DNA from: Candidatus Gastranaerophilales bacterium
GTDB taxonomy: Bacteria > Cyanobacteriota > Vampirovibrionia > Gastranaerophilales > Gastranaerophilaceae
Reading direction: 5' to 3'
Length of the DNA stretch: 64,000 bases
Assembly: GCA_944324435.1 (NCBI GenBank)
Contig: CALUWH010000002.1
Coordinates: forward strand, 1-64,000
In this document: positions 8,470 to 17,151 of the stretch, piece after piece
How the letters are laid out: each line of letters begins with the position of its first letter
How positions within the stretch are numbered: position 1 is the first letter of the stretch
Translations under genes and position numbers: made by a program
Notes under the pieces: generated by a model
Database searches by the model: none
What the model saw: the letters and a program-made list of their open reading frames with translations, nothing else
Told to the model about the DNA's origin: nothing

Positions 8470-9192
8470 TTATTTTTTATGTAAGGCAGCAAGCCGGGTT
8501 AGTTTTTCAATAGATTGCTCCGGCGTATCATTTAACAGGGTATCTATATTATTTTCAATAATATTCAGCGGCAAGTCCCACCATTTAATTTCCAAAAGTT
8601 TGTCAATATATTTTTGTTCAAATCGTTTCTTGTAAAATTTTGCAGGAACGCCAAAAACTATTGTATAAGGTTCAACATTTCCGGTTACAACTGCTCCGGC
8701 TCCTATTACGGCGCCGTCTCCTATTTTAACGTTATGCAATATATGTGCTCCTGCTGCTATCCAGACATCGTTACCAATACTGCATAATCCTTCTGCTTCA
8801 TCCATTCTTACCATATCGTCCGTGCCTGACAATTGTTTATATCTGAATTTGGGCATAGTGCTAATCTTTGTATAATCGTGGTTAAATCCGCCGATATCAA
8901 CCCCTCTTGCTATGGAACAAAACTTGCCTATTGTTGCATAATTGATAACGGAATTCAAACCAACGTATGAATAACTGTCTATACTTGTGTTATTTACATA
9001 GCAGCGGCGATTGATTGCTATATTATCAGCAAAACTGCAGTTTACAATATTCGTGTCATTGCCTATAGAAACGTTGCTCCCAAAACTTGAGTTTACTATT
9101 ACGGCATTATTGTATGCCCTGCAATTCTCGCCGCAAAAAGAATTAGAAAATTTTACGCTGCCGGATTCTTTTATGGTATTTGTTCTATTCAT
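8470..9192 (-). CDS. Left-handed beta-helix (hexapeptide) acyltransferase
   Basis: 240 residues, dominated by hexapeptide repeats (SIGNDTNIVNCSF, SIGNDVWIAAGAHI, GDGAVIGAGAVVTG) that form the left-handed beta-helix of trimeric acyl-CoA-dependent O- or N-acetyltransferases. It contains the CatB/VatD-like segment CSIARGVDIGGFNHDY with a likely catalytic histidine. Last gene of the minus-strand sugar operon, 1 bp after the GNAT gene. It probably acylates a sugar made by the pathway; the acceptor is unknown. Confidence 0.85.
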   Translation of the reverse strand: MNRTNTIKESGSVKFSNSFCGENCRAYNNAVIVNSSFGSNVSIGNDTNIVNCSFADNIAINRRCYVNNTSIDSYSYVGLNSVINYATIGKFCSIARGVDIGGFNHDYTKISTMPKFRYKQLSGTDDMVRMDEAEGLCSIGNDVWIAAGAHILHNVKIGDGAVIGAGAVVTGNVEPYTIVFGVPAKFYKKRFEQKYIDKLLEIKWWDLPLNIIENNIDTLLNDTPEQSIEKLTRLAALHKK

Positions 9193-9193
9193 T

Positions 9194-9754
9194 CTATTCT
9201 TCCCAATAATTAGTTGATTCTATTACATTTTTGTAGTCATCTTTTAAAATACCTAATATAATTACATCTTCGTATTTCCCATTTTTAAAAACAGCCTGTC
9301 TTAGAACGCCTTCCTTTTTAAACCCTACTTTTTCCGTAACGTGCTGCGATATAGTGTTGTAACTGATTACAGACCCGTTAATGCGATTTAATCTAAGTTC
9401 GTCAAATGCATATCTAAATAGTGTCATATATGCATCAGTTGCAATTCCTTTACATCTTAGTTCTTTTTTTGCAACTCGCATACCTCCGGCATCTGCAACT
9501 CCGTTTTTCCAATCAATGTTTAACAGACCGGTCATCCCAATTGCGCCGTCTTGTTCGGTCTCTATAATAAATCTTAATGTTTTATCATCGGCTTTGTAAT
9601 TTTCATACCAGTTTAGCTGATCCTTTTTAGATATAGGATATGACCATCCTACAATCATTTTTTCAAATTCAGGATCATTTGAAAGCTCTCTTAGCATTTC
9701 AATATCTTCTTGTTCGACAGAACGTAATAAAACTTTTTTGCCTCGTAAAAACAT
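9194..9754 (-). CDS. GNAT-family N-acetyltransferase
   Basis: 186 residues, similar in layout to RimJ/RimL-type GNATs: an N-terminal strand with RSVEQEDIEML, then the acetyl-CoA binding motif A region near GGMRVAKKELRCKGIA, and the C-terminal VTEKVGFKKEGVLR typical of the subgroup. In a nucleotide-sugar operon such enzymes usually acetylate an amino group on the sugar made by the upstream DegT-type transaminase. This role is inferred from position, between the CitE-like gene (9-bp gap) and the hexapeptide acyltransferase (1-bp gap). Confidence 0.85.
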   Translation of the reverse strand: MFLRGKKVLLRSVEQEDIEMLRELSNDPEFEKMIVGWSYPISKKDQLNWYENYKADDKTLRFIIETEQDGAIGMTGLLNIDWKNGVADAGGMRVAKKELRCKGIATDAYMTLFRYAFDELRLNRINGSVISYNTISQHVTEKVGFKKEGVLRQAVFKNGKYEDVIILGILKDDYKNVIESTNYWEE

Positions 9755-9763
9755 CTTATCTCC

Positions 9764-10558
9764 TTATTCATTCCTGTTATTAAGTATTTTCTTAAACCTC
9801 AGATAGTGCATTTTTTCATACACTTTTCCATCAATAACCAAAATCGCAGAGTTATTTTTTTCATATTCTTCAATGATGTATTGTATATAATCATAGTCGT
9901 AATTATTAAAAATTTCATTAATCATTATAGAATGCTGCGGATGAATTGCAAGCTTGCCGCTAAAGCCCATCTCCATACTTCTTGTAATATCATTAGTAAC
10001 CGCAAGTGCATCTTTAACATTAAGGCAGGGGGTGTCAAAAACAGGTTTTCTGAAAGCTTTTGCGCAGGTGATTAATTTGCTTTTAGCATATAACAAGTTT
10101 TCCGGCGTATTCTCCATATTAATTGATACCGAGTAATCCTCAGCACCGAATGCCAAAGCACTTATACGCGGATGGGCCGCTATTTTCTCAAGATTTAGAA
10201 CCCCCATAGGTGTTTCTATTAAACCGATGATTTTCCTATCCTCTATATGATTCAAGATATTTTCCAAAAAATTAATGTTTTCAAATTTTGGCAGCATATA
10301 CCCGTCAAGATTTGTTTTTTCAAGCCTTTTAATTTCCGTCAGAGCTCTGTCCTTATTAACTCTGACAAAGAATTTTCTGTCTTTCTTTAGTGGGGTTTTA
10401 GCCAGAGTCGTAATTAACAAGTTTAAAGCTTTTTCTTTATCTTCGGGCAGAATAGATTCTTCTATGTCAAAAATCAGCGCATCTGCCTCTAATATATTTA
10501 TTTTATTTAGAAACTTTTCTACTGCCGGAACAAACAATAAGCTTTTTATTTTATCCAT
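9764..10558 (-). CDS. CitE-like HpcH/HpaI-family lyase
   Basis: 264 residues with the family's TIM-barrel landmarks: FVPAVEKF at the N-terminus, DALIFDIEES, an FVRVN segment, IGLIETPMGVLN, and LAFGAEDYSV followed by KLAIHPQH. CitE-type enzymes cleave or condense C-C bonds of acyl-CoA or oxaloacetate-like substrates with Mg2+. Finding one in a sugar-modification operon is uncommon. It could supply or add an unusual acyl group used by the two acyltransferases downstream. That link is an inference from gene order. Full length for the family. Confidence 0.85.
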   Translation of the reverse strand: MDKIKSLLFVPAVEKFLNKINILEADALIFDIEESILPEDKEKALNLLITTLAKTPLKKDRKFFVRVNKDRALTEIKRLEKTNLDGYMLPKFENINFLENILNHIEDRKIIGLIETPMGVLNLEKIAAHPRISALAFGAEDYSVSINMENTPENLLYAKSKLITCAKAFRKPVFDTPCLNVKDALAVTNDITRSMEMGFSGKLAIHPQHSIMINEIFNNYDYDYIQYIIEEYEKNNSAILVIDGKVYEKMHYLRFKKILNNRNE

Positions 10559-10578
10559 TTATATCTACCTCAAATATA

Positions 10579-11286
10579 TTATATAATCAATTCATATTTT
10601 TCTAAAATATTTTTTATTTCATTGTGAGAATTGAACATCATCACATCTATTATGGACAAATTTGGAACAAAATTTTTGCCAAATTGTTCGTACTCAAACT
10701 CTAAAGTCTTTAAAAATCTCAGCTTTATGTTACTTTTTTGAAATAGTTCCGGTTGATACAGTTTTATACCTCCAATAGGGTTTATATATAAATCTGCTTG
10801 GAGCGATTTATTAATTGCAATTATTCTATCTTGCGCTTTGAGCCCTTGAGGATTTGAAACAGTGGAGGATAAAATAAATTTTACTTTTTTGAGGTCAAGA
10901 TATTCGGAGATTTTTTCTATACTGTTTTTTATGTATAAGGTTAAGTCTTCTTCATTATATAACGTTATACTTTTAATCAGCGGATAAACCTGTTTGAAGT
11001 ATGGGCTTCTGGAGTATGCCATCGTTATAGTTTTCAAAAATTTTTCTTTTTCTTTAACATCAAAGTGTAATTTTGTCTGATTAATCAATTTGTTTTGGCT
11101 GATTTTTTCGACAGGTATTGTAAATAAGTGGGGCTTGCCGTTTATAAGGATATTATTTCGATTAATCCATCCCTTTTTTATGTAGCTAACGTCGTCAAAT
11201 ATAACAAAGATATCTGCCGCATTTATTAATTGCCAGTAACCTATATATGGGAATAAATATGGCTGCATAATTGCGACTTTTTTCAT
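10579..11286 (-). CDS. WbqC-family protein
   Basis: 235 residues, recognised by the N-terminal signature IMQPYLFPYIGYWQLINA and the following FDDVSYIKKGWINRN. WbqC-family proteins occur in O-antigen and capsule clusters, usually next to DegT aminotransferases and GNATs. They are thought to act on amino-sugars, possibly as acyl or peptidyl transferases, but no member's reaction is established to my knowledge. Here it lies 1 bp after the GT2 gene, which fits that context. Confidence 0.85.
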   Translation of the reverse strand: MKKVAIMQPYLFPYIGYWQLINAADIFVIFDDVSYIKKGWINRNNILINGKPHLFTIPVEKISQNKLINQTKLHFDVKEKEKFLKTITMAYSRSPYFKQVYPLIKSITLYNEEDLTLYIKNSIEKISEYLDLKKVKFILSSTVSNPQGLKAQDRIIAINKSLQADLYINPIGGIKLYQPELFQKSNIKLRFLKTLEFEYEQFGKNFVPNLSIIDVMMFNSHNEIKNILEKYELII

Positions 11287-11287
11287 T

Positions 11288-12190
11288 TTACGCCTTCTTT
11301 TTCTGAAATTGTTTAAAAAATAACAGTGTTAGGTATAATGCCCAGGCTGCTCTTCTACCGACACAACACTCTAATTCTTCAAAATACAATAATCTTGATT
11401 TAAAAAAGTTGTGATATTTATACTTGAGTCTTTTATCATTCTTATAAGAATTTAATACGTAAGTAAACTTTTTTTCTTCTCTTGTTTTTGAGCTCCAGAC
11501 ACCGAGTCCGTTACTGTTATATACAGAGGTGCACTTTTTATCACAAAAAACTTTGCCGGCAGCTATATAATCCAGAAAAAGTCTTGTATCACCAAACCTG
11601 TTATCATGCGGCGTGTTGTGCGGAAAAATTCTTCGATAAATACGGGAAGAGGTATGTAAGTAATAATAATTTTCAAAAGAAATATCCGGGTTGAATTTCT
11701 TCTCGAAGCATCTTTGTTCATCAAGGCAAGTGCTTGTTTTATTTGTATATTTGTAAATTGTGTTAGTTGCGTAACAATGATAATCTTTATTTTTTTCTAA
11801 GAAATCAACAGCTTCTTCAACTTTTTTGTCATAACACCAATAATCATCGCCTTCCAGCAATGTCCAATATTTGCTCTTGATTTTAGGATACAAGAAGGTT
11901 TTTATTATGCCGATGTTTTTTGAATACTGATTCTTTTTCTGGAATATAGGTTTAATCATATCCGGATATTTTTCGGCATATTCTCTGATAATTTGAGCCG
12001 TATTGTCTGTCGAAGCGTCATCATGAATTAGTATTTCCATTTTATACTTTGTCTTTTGTTCCAAAATACTTTCAATAGTTCGGCGTATAGAATTTTCGTG
12101 GTTATATGCCAAAACTAAAACAGTAAGTGTGACATCTTCCATATCTTGATTACAACAATTTATTTTAGGTTCTAAACAATACATAGGCAC
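11288..12190 (-). CDS. Family 2 glycosyltransferase
   Basis: About 300 residues. The GT-A nucleotide-sugar fold is clear: TVLVLAYNHENSIRRTI, then ILIHDDASTDNT, and the metal-binding LEGDDYW. Likely adds a sugar to a lipid-linked surface glycan at the inner membrane. The GTG at 12190 overlaps the DegT stop by one base (TAGTG); an ATG follows two codons later at 12184. Both share a GAGAGGG ribosome site. Donor and acceptor unknown. Confidence 0.9.
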   Translation of the reverse strand: MPMYCLEPKINCCNQDMEDVTLTVLVLAYNHENSIRRTIESILEQKTKYKMEILIHDDASTDNTAQIIREYAEKYPDMIKPIFQKKNQYSKNIGIIKTFLYPKIKSKYWTLLEGDDYWCYDKKVEEAVDFLEKNKDYHCYATNTIYKYTNKTSTCLDEQRCFEKKFNPDISFENYYYLHTSSRIYRRIFPHNTPHDNRFGDTRLFLDYIAAGKVFCDKKCTSVYNSNGLGVWSSKTREEKKFTYVLNSYKNDKRLKYKYHNFFKSRLLYFEELECCVGRRAAWALYLTLLFFKQFQKKKA

Positions 12191-13302
12191 TACCCTCTCA
12201 GAATTTCATCGCAGATTTTTACTCTGTACTCTTCTTCCAGACTGCCATAGAAAGGCAGGCAGAGTACTCGGTTTTTTAAGTCATTCGCAACAGGAAGATT
12301 TTCTTTCGAAGCAGACGGAAGCTCTTTATAGCAGTCATAATCCGAACAGATGGGATAGAAATATTTTCGGGCATATATGTTTTTTGCTCTTAACTGTGCG
12401 TATAATTCATCCCTTGAAACTCTAAAATTATCTTCTATTACAATAGGATAATACTGATAGGAATCCGTAACACTTGGCGGCATTTTAGGGATTCTGATTC
12501 CCTTAATTCCTTCAAGACGAGAAGTATAATATTCTCTTAAAATTTTTCTTTTTGCCTGTTCTTCTTTGTATAAATCCAAATTAAGAAGTCCTACTGCGGC
12601 CTGGAGCTCGTTCATTTTCCCGTTTATTCCGATATCTTCCACGACTTCCTCGCCGCGTATACCGAAATTGCGAAGGTTATAAATTTTTCTTTTGAGCGTG
12701 TCATCTTGATAGGTTAAGCAGCCGCCTTCAATGGTTGTAAATAATTTTGTTGCATGGAATGAAAACATCGTAATGTCTCCAAAATTTCCTATATCAACTC
12801 CATTAATCTTTGTAGAAAATACATGTGCGCCGTCATATATTACTTTTAGGCTGTGTTTGTCTGCAATTTTTTGAATTTTTTCCACATTACACGGAAAACC
12901 ATATACATGAACTGCAAGTATTGCGGATGTATTTGGAGTTATTGCAGCTTCTATTTTATCAGGATTAATGCACATAGTCTCCGGCTCAATATCGCAAAAG
13001 ACAGGTTTTAAGCCATTCCAGCTTATACAATGGGGTGTTGCCGCAAAAGTGAATGGAGTTGTAATAACTTCACTTCCGTAGGGCAAGGAGAGTGCTCTTA
13101 GCGCTATTAATAGCGCTAACGTTCCGTTGTTACACAACGAAACGTTAGAAACGCCCAGATGTTCCTTTAACTTCTCTTCAAGAAGATTATGTTTAGGACC
13201 TGCATTCGTTACTTTTTTTGTTGTCCAAATTTCTTTGAGCTCTTCGTTTAATGCTTCAAGCTCAGGCAATAATGGTTGGGTTACAAAAATTTTTTTATCC
13301 AT
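12190..13302 (-). CDS. DegT/DnrJ/EryC1-family sugar aminotransferase
   Basis: 370 residues, PLP-dependent. The internal aldimine lysine is Lys186 in FSFHATKLF, with DGAH at 157-160 and the TTPFTFAATPH segment typical of enzymes close to VioA (dTDP-4-amino-4,6-dideoxyglucose transaminase). It converts a keto-sugar nucleotide to an amino-sugar nucleotide using glutamate. Second gene of the operon, 11 bp after the lipase-like gene and overlapping the GT2 gene by one base. The exact sugar is inferred only from family resemblance. Confidence 0.9.
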   Translation of the reverse strand: MDKKIFVTQPLLPELEALNEELKEIWTTKKVTNAGPKHNLLEEKLKEHLGVSNVSLCNNGTLALLIALRALSLPYGSEVITTPFTFAATPHCISWNGLKPVFCDIEPETMCINPDKIEAAITPNTSAILAVHVYGFPCNVEKIQKIADKHSLKVIYDGAHVFSTKINGVDIGNFGDITMFSFHATKLFTTIEGGCLTYQDDTLKRKIYNLRNFGIRGEEVVEDIGINGKMNELQAAVGLLNLDLYKEEQAKRKILREYYTSRLEGIKGIRIPKMPPSVTDSYQYYPIVIEDNFRVSRDELYAQLRAKNIYARKYFYPICSDYDCYKELPSASKENLPVANDLKNRVLCLPFYGSLEEEYRVKICDEILRG

Positions 13303-13313
13303 AATACACTCTT

Positions 13314-14501
13314 TTACAAATCCGCGATTTTATCTCTTTTTTTTAGAACTTTTGCTTGATATTCAGGGTCATACTGGAATTTGTATCCGTTTACAAAGCT
13401 CTTTACAACTGCCTTTGAAAAAGCGCCTCTTGCACTCCAGTATGAAGTGTGTGCAAACGGAAACAGACGCTTGCTCCAGACGCTTGAATCATCATAGATT
13501 ACACCTGTCGGATTCTCAATTGTCAGTCCAATTCTGTCTTGAAGTTCACTTACAGTTATATTCCTACTTGAAGGAAATCCAAGCGGGTCTTCTTTGAAGT
13601 TTACTGTAATCCAGAAGATGCCGTTTTCGTAAATATATTTAGCCATTAATTTGTTGCAGTAATTGAGTTCGTATTCAGGATCCGCAATATCCGAATAGAA
13701 CAATACAAGAGGGCTTGCAAAATTAACTATTCCTCTTAATCTTTTGTCAGGCGCACAGGCAGTCTCCGTAATCTCGTCCATCTTGAGATAGCTTTGCTTC
13801 AACTGTTCGGTATCCTGATTAAAAATTAGCTGACCGGAATTGGTTATAGATGCGATTCCTGCGTTTTCATAAGAAATTGCTGAGATGCAGGTCGGCTTTC
13901 GCGGATTTTCTTTCACAAATGAGAGAAATTCCGCATCCAGATTAAACGCCTCAAACATTTTTTCAAGGTTTATGTACCTGAGTTTGTTGAATAAATATTC
14001 ATAAGTCACAAAAGTTCCTGCAGAATAGCCGTATAAAATGACATCTTTCCCCTCTTCAGTCTCTTTTTTGACATAACTGTTAAGTTCATCAAGAATCGGA
14101 ATCACATTATGACTCTTCTGTACCCAGATTGCATCATGAAGATACTGGGCGATAAGGCTTCTTACAATATAAGCTCCGGTTGAACTTATTGCCTTTGAAA
14201 TATCAAGCTGGCTCCTTACAAAATCTAAATCATTCTTGCTCTTGTCGCCCCAGAAAAAAATCACTGGCTCCTCATCTATACTCAGCCCCTCGCTTTCCGG
14301 ATAGTGGTTCTTGATATAAGAATTTGCTATAAACTTTTTCCTCAAAACAGGATGTAGTTTTCTTACTCCCTCTTCATACCAGCTCCTCATCTTTTCGTCA
14401 TTATTGTTGGAGCCGTTAATGTATATAAAGCTTACATTATTTGATGCAAACGCCGTGTTAAACAAAAGCAGGCATGATAAAATTAATAAAATCTTTCTCA
14501 T
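13314..14501 (-). CDS. Secreted alpha/beta-hydrolase-like protein
   Basis: About 395 residues from ATG 14501, chosen because a signal peptide starts there (MRKILLILSCLLLFNTAFA). A longer in-frame start at 14537 would place 12 residues ahead of it. The mature part opens with a strand followed by INGSNNNDEKM and has a G-Y-S-A-G nucleophile elbow (ILYGYSAGTFVTYEY), as in lipases and esterases. An HTSY segment near the C-terminus could supply the histidine. Substrate unknown; likely periplasmic or secreted. It is the first gene of the sugar operon, which makes a role in acyl-group trimming of the glycan possible. Confidence 0.75.
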   Translation of the reverse strand: MRKILLILSCLLLFNTAFASNNVSFIYINGSNNNDEKMRSWYEEGVRKLHPVLRKKFIANSYIKNHYPESEGLSIDEEPVIFFWGDKSKNDLDFVRSQLDISKAISSTGAYIVRSLIAQYLHDAIWVQKSHNVIPILDELNSYVKKETEEGKDVILYGYSAGTFVTYEYLFNKLRYINLEKMFEAFNLDAEFLSFVKENPRKPTCISAISYENAGIASITNSGQLIFNQDTEQLKQSYLKMDEITETACAPDKRLRGIVNFASPLVLFYSDIADPEYELNYCNKLMAKYIYENGIFWITVNFKEDPLGFPSSRNITVSELQDRIGLTIENPTGVIYDDSSVWSKRLFPFAHTSYWSARGAFSKAVVKSFVNGYKFQYDPEYQAKVLKKRDKIADL

Positions 14502-14568
14502 AGTAGTAAGTTTAACATTTAATATTATCTTGAGCAAGTATAAATACTTAACATACTGAATCTTTAAA

Positions 14569-14646
14569 TAAAAAAAAGCCGTTTCATTTGAGAACGGCTA
14601 CCAGACTTGGGGAGGAGGTATGAAAAACCTCTTTGGTTTTCCATAC
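14569..14646 (-). ncRNA. Candidate small RNA: two hairpins around a CUCCUCCCC linker
   Basis: Reading the minus strand, a 12-bp hairpin (arms 14646-14635 and 14629-14618, one G-U pair, 5-base loop) comes first. The unpaired linker CTCCTCCCCAAGTCTGGT follows (14617-14600), then a 7-bp hairpin AGCCGTT/AACGGCT (14599-14577) and eight T residues, a standard intrinsic terminator. No gene lies upstream on this strand that would need the terminator. The architecture, with an anti-Shine-Dalgarno pyrimidine motif between two hairpins, matches Yfr1 of Cyanobacteria, whose motif is ACUCCUCAC. A weak -10 (TAGTAT, 14654-14649) precedes it. Homology to Yfr1 is an inference. Confidence 0.55.
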
Positions 14647-14760
14647 TAATACTATCGGCTAAAATTTTTTGTTTCTTGAATAAATTCAGGTAAATATCCT
14701 CCGAAAAGTGTAGAAAATTTTTTATGCTTATTAAATCGGGGTTTGATGTATAATATTTAT

Positions 14761-15636
14761 ATGGGGATTAGAAGAGCCTTATTACTGTTTTTTACATTTA
14801 TTATTGTATGCACGCCTTGTTTTGCAATAAAAATAGGGCTGCAAACCCACGTAAATAAAACCTTTATTGGTGCCTCAACGCAGGCGCAGATTATTAACTG
14901 CGATACGAATAAATTAATATTTGTTATGGATAAGATGAAGGGGTATGAATTTAAGCCCTATAAGAATGTTATAGCAATAAAAGTCGACGGAGAATGGAAA
15001 AAAATAAAAGCTGACAAAATTGTAATAAAACCCGAACCCGACGGATTTGTGAGCGTAAAAAGGAAGTGGTATCGCGGACATTTTAAAATAATTAATGACG
15101 GCTTAGGACTCACTGTAATGAACGATATTGAACTGGAAAAATATCTGCAGGGGGTTGTTCCGTCCGAGATGCCATCCGGCTGGGAACATGAAGCGCATAA
15201 AGCGCAAGCAATCGCAGCAAGAAGTTACGCTGTTGCCAATATGGGAAAACGTTCAAAATACGGATATGATTTAAAGGATACTCCGGAAGATCAGGCTTAC
15301 GGCGGCGCAAGTGCAGAGACTCAGCAGACAAATGCTGCTGTTACCGAAACAGCAGGTATTGTCATTGTTTGTCAGGGCAAAATAGTGCCTGCATATTATT
15401 CGGCTTCTGCAGGAGGAAAGACCAGAACCGGCGGACAAGTGTGGTCTTCTGATTTACCCTTTTTGAAATCTGTTCCTTCTTTTGATGAAGGGATTAAGAA
15501 AAACGGACACGGGGTCGGTATGAGCCAATATGGAGCTAATAACCTTGCTAAGCGAGGATATAATGCTTATCAAATTATTAAATATTTTTACGCGAACACC
15601 AAGTTTGCGCGTATAAAACCGGAATATTATAAATAA
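14761..15636 (+). CDS. SpoIID/LytB-domain protein, secreted
   Basis: About 291 residues. Signal peptide (RRALLLFFTFIIVC, then CFA), followed by a strand-rich region and the SpoIID domain: YLQGVVPSEMPSGWEHEA, AQAIAARSYAVAN, YYSASAGGKT and NGHGVGMSQYGA. SpoIID is a lytic transglycosylase that cleaves glycan strands lacking stem peptides. In non-sporulating bacteria and Cyanobacteria such proteins act in cell-wall remodelling. I chose ATG 14761 because TATAAT (14749-14754) ends 6 bases before it; ATG 14746 and TTG 14743 are in frame but lie over this promoter. The next gene is 11 bp downstream. Confidence 0.9.
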   Translation: MGIRRALLLFFTFIIVCTPCFAIKIGLQTHVNKTFIGASTQAQIINCDTNKLIFVMDKMKGYEFKPYKNVIAIKVDGEWKKIKADKIVIKPEPDGFVSVKRKWYRGHFKIINDGLGLTVMNDIELEKYLQGVVPSEMPSGWEHEAHKAQAIAARSYAVANMGKRSKYGYDLKDTPEDQAYGGASAETQQTNAAVTETAGIVIVCQGKIVPAYYSASAGGKTRTGGQVWSSDLPFLKSVPSFDEGIKKNGHGVGMSQYGANNLAKRGYNAYQIIKYFYANTKFARIKPEYYK

Positions 15637-15647
15637 GGTACAAAAAT

Positions 15648-16661
15648 ATGAAAACAGCACAAATTTATCAGGATAAAATTATTATAAAAGAAGTTGAAAA
15701 TATTGGATTAGAAGGCCGAAACGGCGCAATTGTCAAAGTTTTAGGCTGTGGACTTTGCGGCTCTGATATTGTTAAATTCAGGCATAAAATTGCAAAAGAC
15801 GGCAGCGTTTTAGGACATGAAATAGTTGCAGAAATATTAGAAATTAATTCTGATACCAGATTCAGAAAGGGTGACAGAATCGTAACTTCACACCACATTC
15901 CCTGCGGAGAGTGTAATTTTTGCCGGCACGGTAACGTGTCGATGTGCTATCACTTCAAAAAAACAAATATTATCCCGGGCGGATTCAGTGAAAGAGTCTT
16001 TATCTCGGAAGAACATCTGAAAAATGTTGCAAAACTCGTACCTGAAAATATTTCGGATGAAGAAATCTCATTTTATGAGCCGTTGGGCTGTTGTGTTAGA
16101 GCCGTTAAACGGTGTGGTCTGATTAAAGGTGATACGGCCCTCGTTGTGGGGTTGGGCTCCATAGGGCTTCTTATGGGCGAAGCCCTAAAAGCGTTCGGCT
16201 ATAAAGTCTACGGCTGTGACTTAATACCTGAAAGAATAACTCTTGCAAATAAAATGGGGATTAAAGCTTATAGCTCAACAAATCTTGATGAGTTTAACGC
16301 TATATTAAAAGAAAAAACTAATGACTACGGTGTGGATGCTGTTTTTATGACATCCGGCTCGGACAAGGCAATTGAAACTGCTCTCAAAGTTGTGCGGCAA
16401 GGGGGTAAAGTTTTGGTATTTTCCAGCACACCGAATAATAACGGATATGCGAATAATGAAATTTATTATAAAGAATTGACCGTGCTGGGCAGCTATTCTC
16501 CTTCGCCCGAGGATTTGAAGGACTCTTTTGAACTGTTAACAACAGGTAAAGTTAATGTTAAAAACTTGACTACAGTTTACCCTCTTGATGATATACAACA
16601 GGCATTTGATGATACTGTCGCGAATAAAATATTGAAGGCTTATATTAAAATAGGGGGGTAA
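15648..16661 (+). CDS. Zinc-dependent medium-chain dehydrogenase
   Basis: 337 residues. N-terminal catalytic domain with CGLCGSD and GHE zinc ligands, and the four-cysteine structural zinc loop CGECNFCRHGNVSMC. The Rossmann domain shows GLGSIG. Family members oxidise secondary alcohols or polyols such as sorbitol or threonine with NAD(P). The substrate cannot be told from the sequence. The stop codon TAA (16659-16661) lies inside the first copy of a tandem repeat, so the repeat forms the 3' end of the gene. Probably co-transcribed with the SpoIID gene. Confidence 0.9.
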   Translation: MKTAQIYQDKIIIKEVENIGLEGRNGAIVKVLGCGLCGSDIVKFRHKIAKDGSVLGHEIVAEILEINSDTRFRKGDRIVTSHHIPCGECNFCRHGNVSMCYHFKKTNIIPGGFSERVFISEEHLKNVAKLVPENISDEEISFYEPLGCCVRAVKRCGLIKGDTALVVGLGSIGLLMGEALKAFGYKVYGCDLIPERITLANKMGIKAYSSTNLDEFNAILKEKTNDYGVDAVFMTSGSDKAIETALKVVRQGGKVLVFSSTPNNNGYANNEIYYKELTVLGSYSPSPEDLKDSFELLTTGKVNVKNLTTVYPLDDIQQAFDDTVANKILKAYIKIGG

Positions 16662-17033
16662 ATGAATTTGGCCGGTAAGTCCTTACTCCACGGGCCATTG
16701 CTCTATGGGAGGGGTAAATGAATTTGGCTGGTTGACAAAACTACAAGTTCGGCGTCCTTCGGAGTGGAGGGGTAAATGAATTTGGCTGGTTGACAAAACT
16801 ACAAGTTCGGCGTCCTTCGGAGTGGGGGGGTAAATGAATTTGGCTGGTTGACAAAACTACAAGTTCGGCATCCTTCGGAGTGGGGGGGGTAAATGAATTT
16901 GGTTGGTAAGTCTTTACTCCACGGGCTATTGTTTTGTAGTGGTAAATGAATTTGGCCGGTAAGTCCTTACTCCACGTATCATTGTTTTGTAGTGGTAAAT
17001 GAAATCGGTTGATAAGTCTTTACTCACGTGTCA
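16653..17033 (+). repeat. Seven-copy tandem repeat, 53-59 bp units of two types
   Basis: The motif GGTAAATGAATTTGG, or a close variant, recurs with its TAA at 16659, 16715, 16773, 16831, 16890, 16943 and 16996, a spacing of 53-59 bp. Two unit types alternate in blocks. Type A (copies 1, 5, 6, 7) continues GGTAAGTCCTTACTCCACG. Type B (copies 2, 3, 4) continues GGTTGACAAAACTACAAG and then TTCGGCGTCCTTCGGAGTGG. Every unit is preceded by a G run or TAGTGG. No ORF crosses it. A single related copy lies on the other strand behind the aldolase gene (47028-47049). The stretch to 17151 otherwise holds only the promoter of the next gene. Confidence 0.9.
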
Positions 17034-17110
17034 TAAAGCCTTATTTTATCATGTTGTCTTTACATTTCTTAATAAAATGCTTAAAAAAAGGCAATTTTTG
17101 AAAACATAAA

Positions 17111-17125
17111 TACTTTATATATATG
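17111..17125 (+). promoter_or_regulatory. TACTTTATATATATG promoter-like box
   Basis: Identical 15-mer to those at 1609 and 33177, here 41 bp before the ATG of the 17152 gene. The upstream TTTTGTAAC block present in the other two is not convincingly present (TTCTTAATA at 17066). Confidence 0.4.
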
Positions 17126-17151
17126 TAAGACATAAATAGAGAGTAAAAAAT

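Noticed and set aside
14620-14649. Plus-strand nine-residue frame MKNLFGFPY after GGGGAGGAGG
   Set aside because: The purine-rich run lies only one base from the ATG, and the same bases are better explained as the linker and first hairpin of a minus-strand RNA with its own terminator. A leader peptide is not fully excluded.
16653-17033. CRISPR array
   Set aside because: Units are contiguous tandem repeats of 53-59 bp with no unique spacers, and no cas genes are present.
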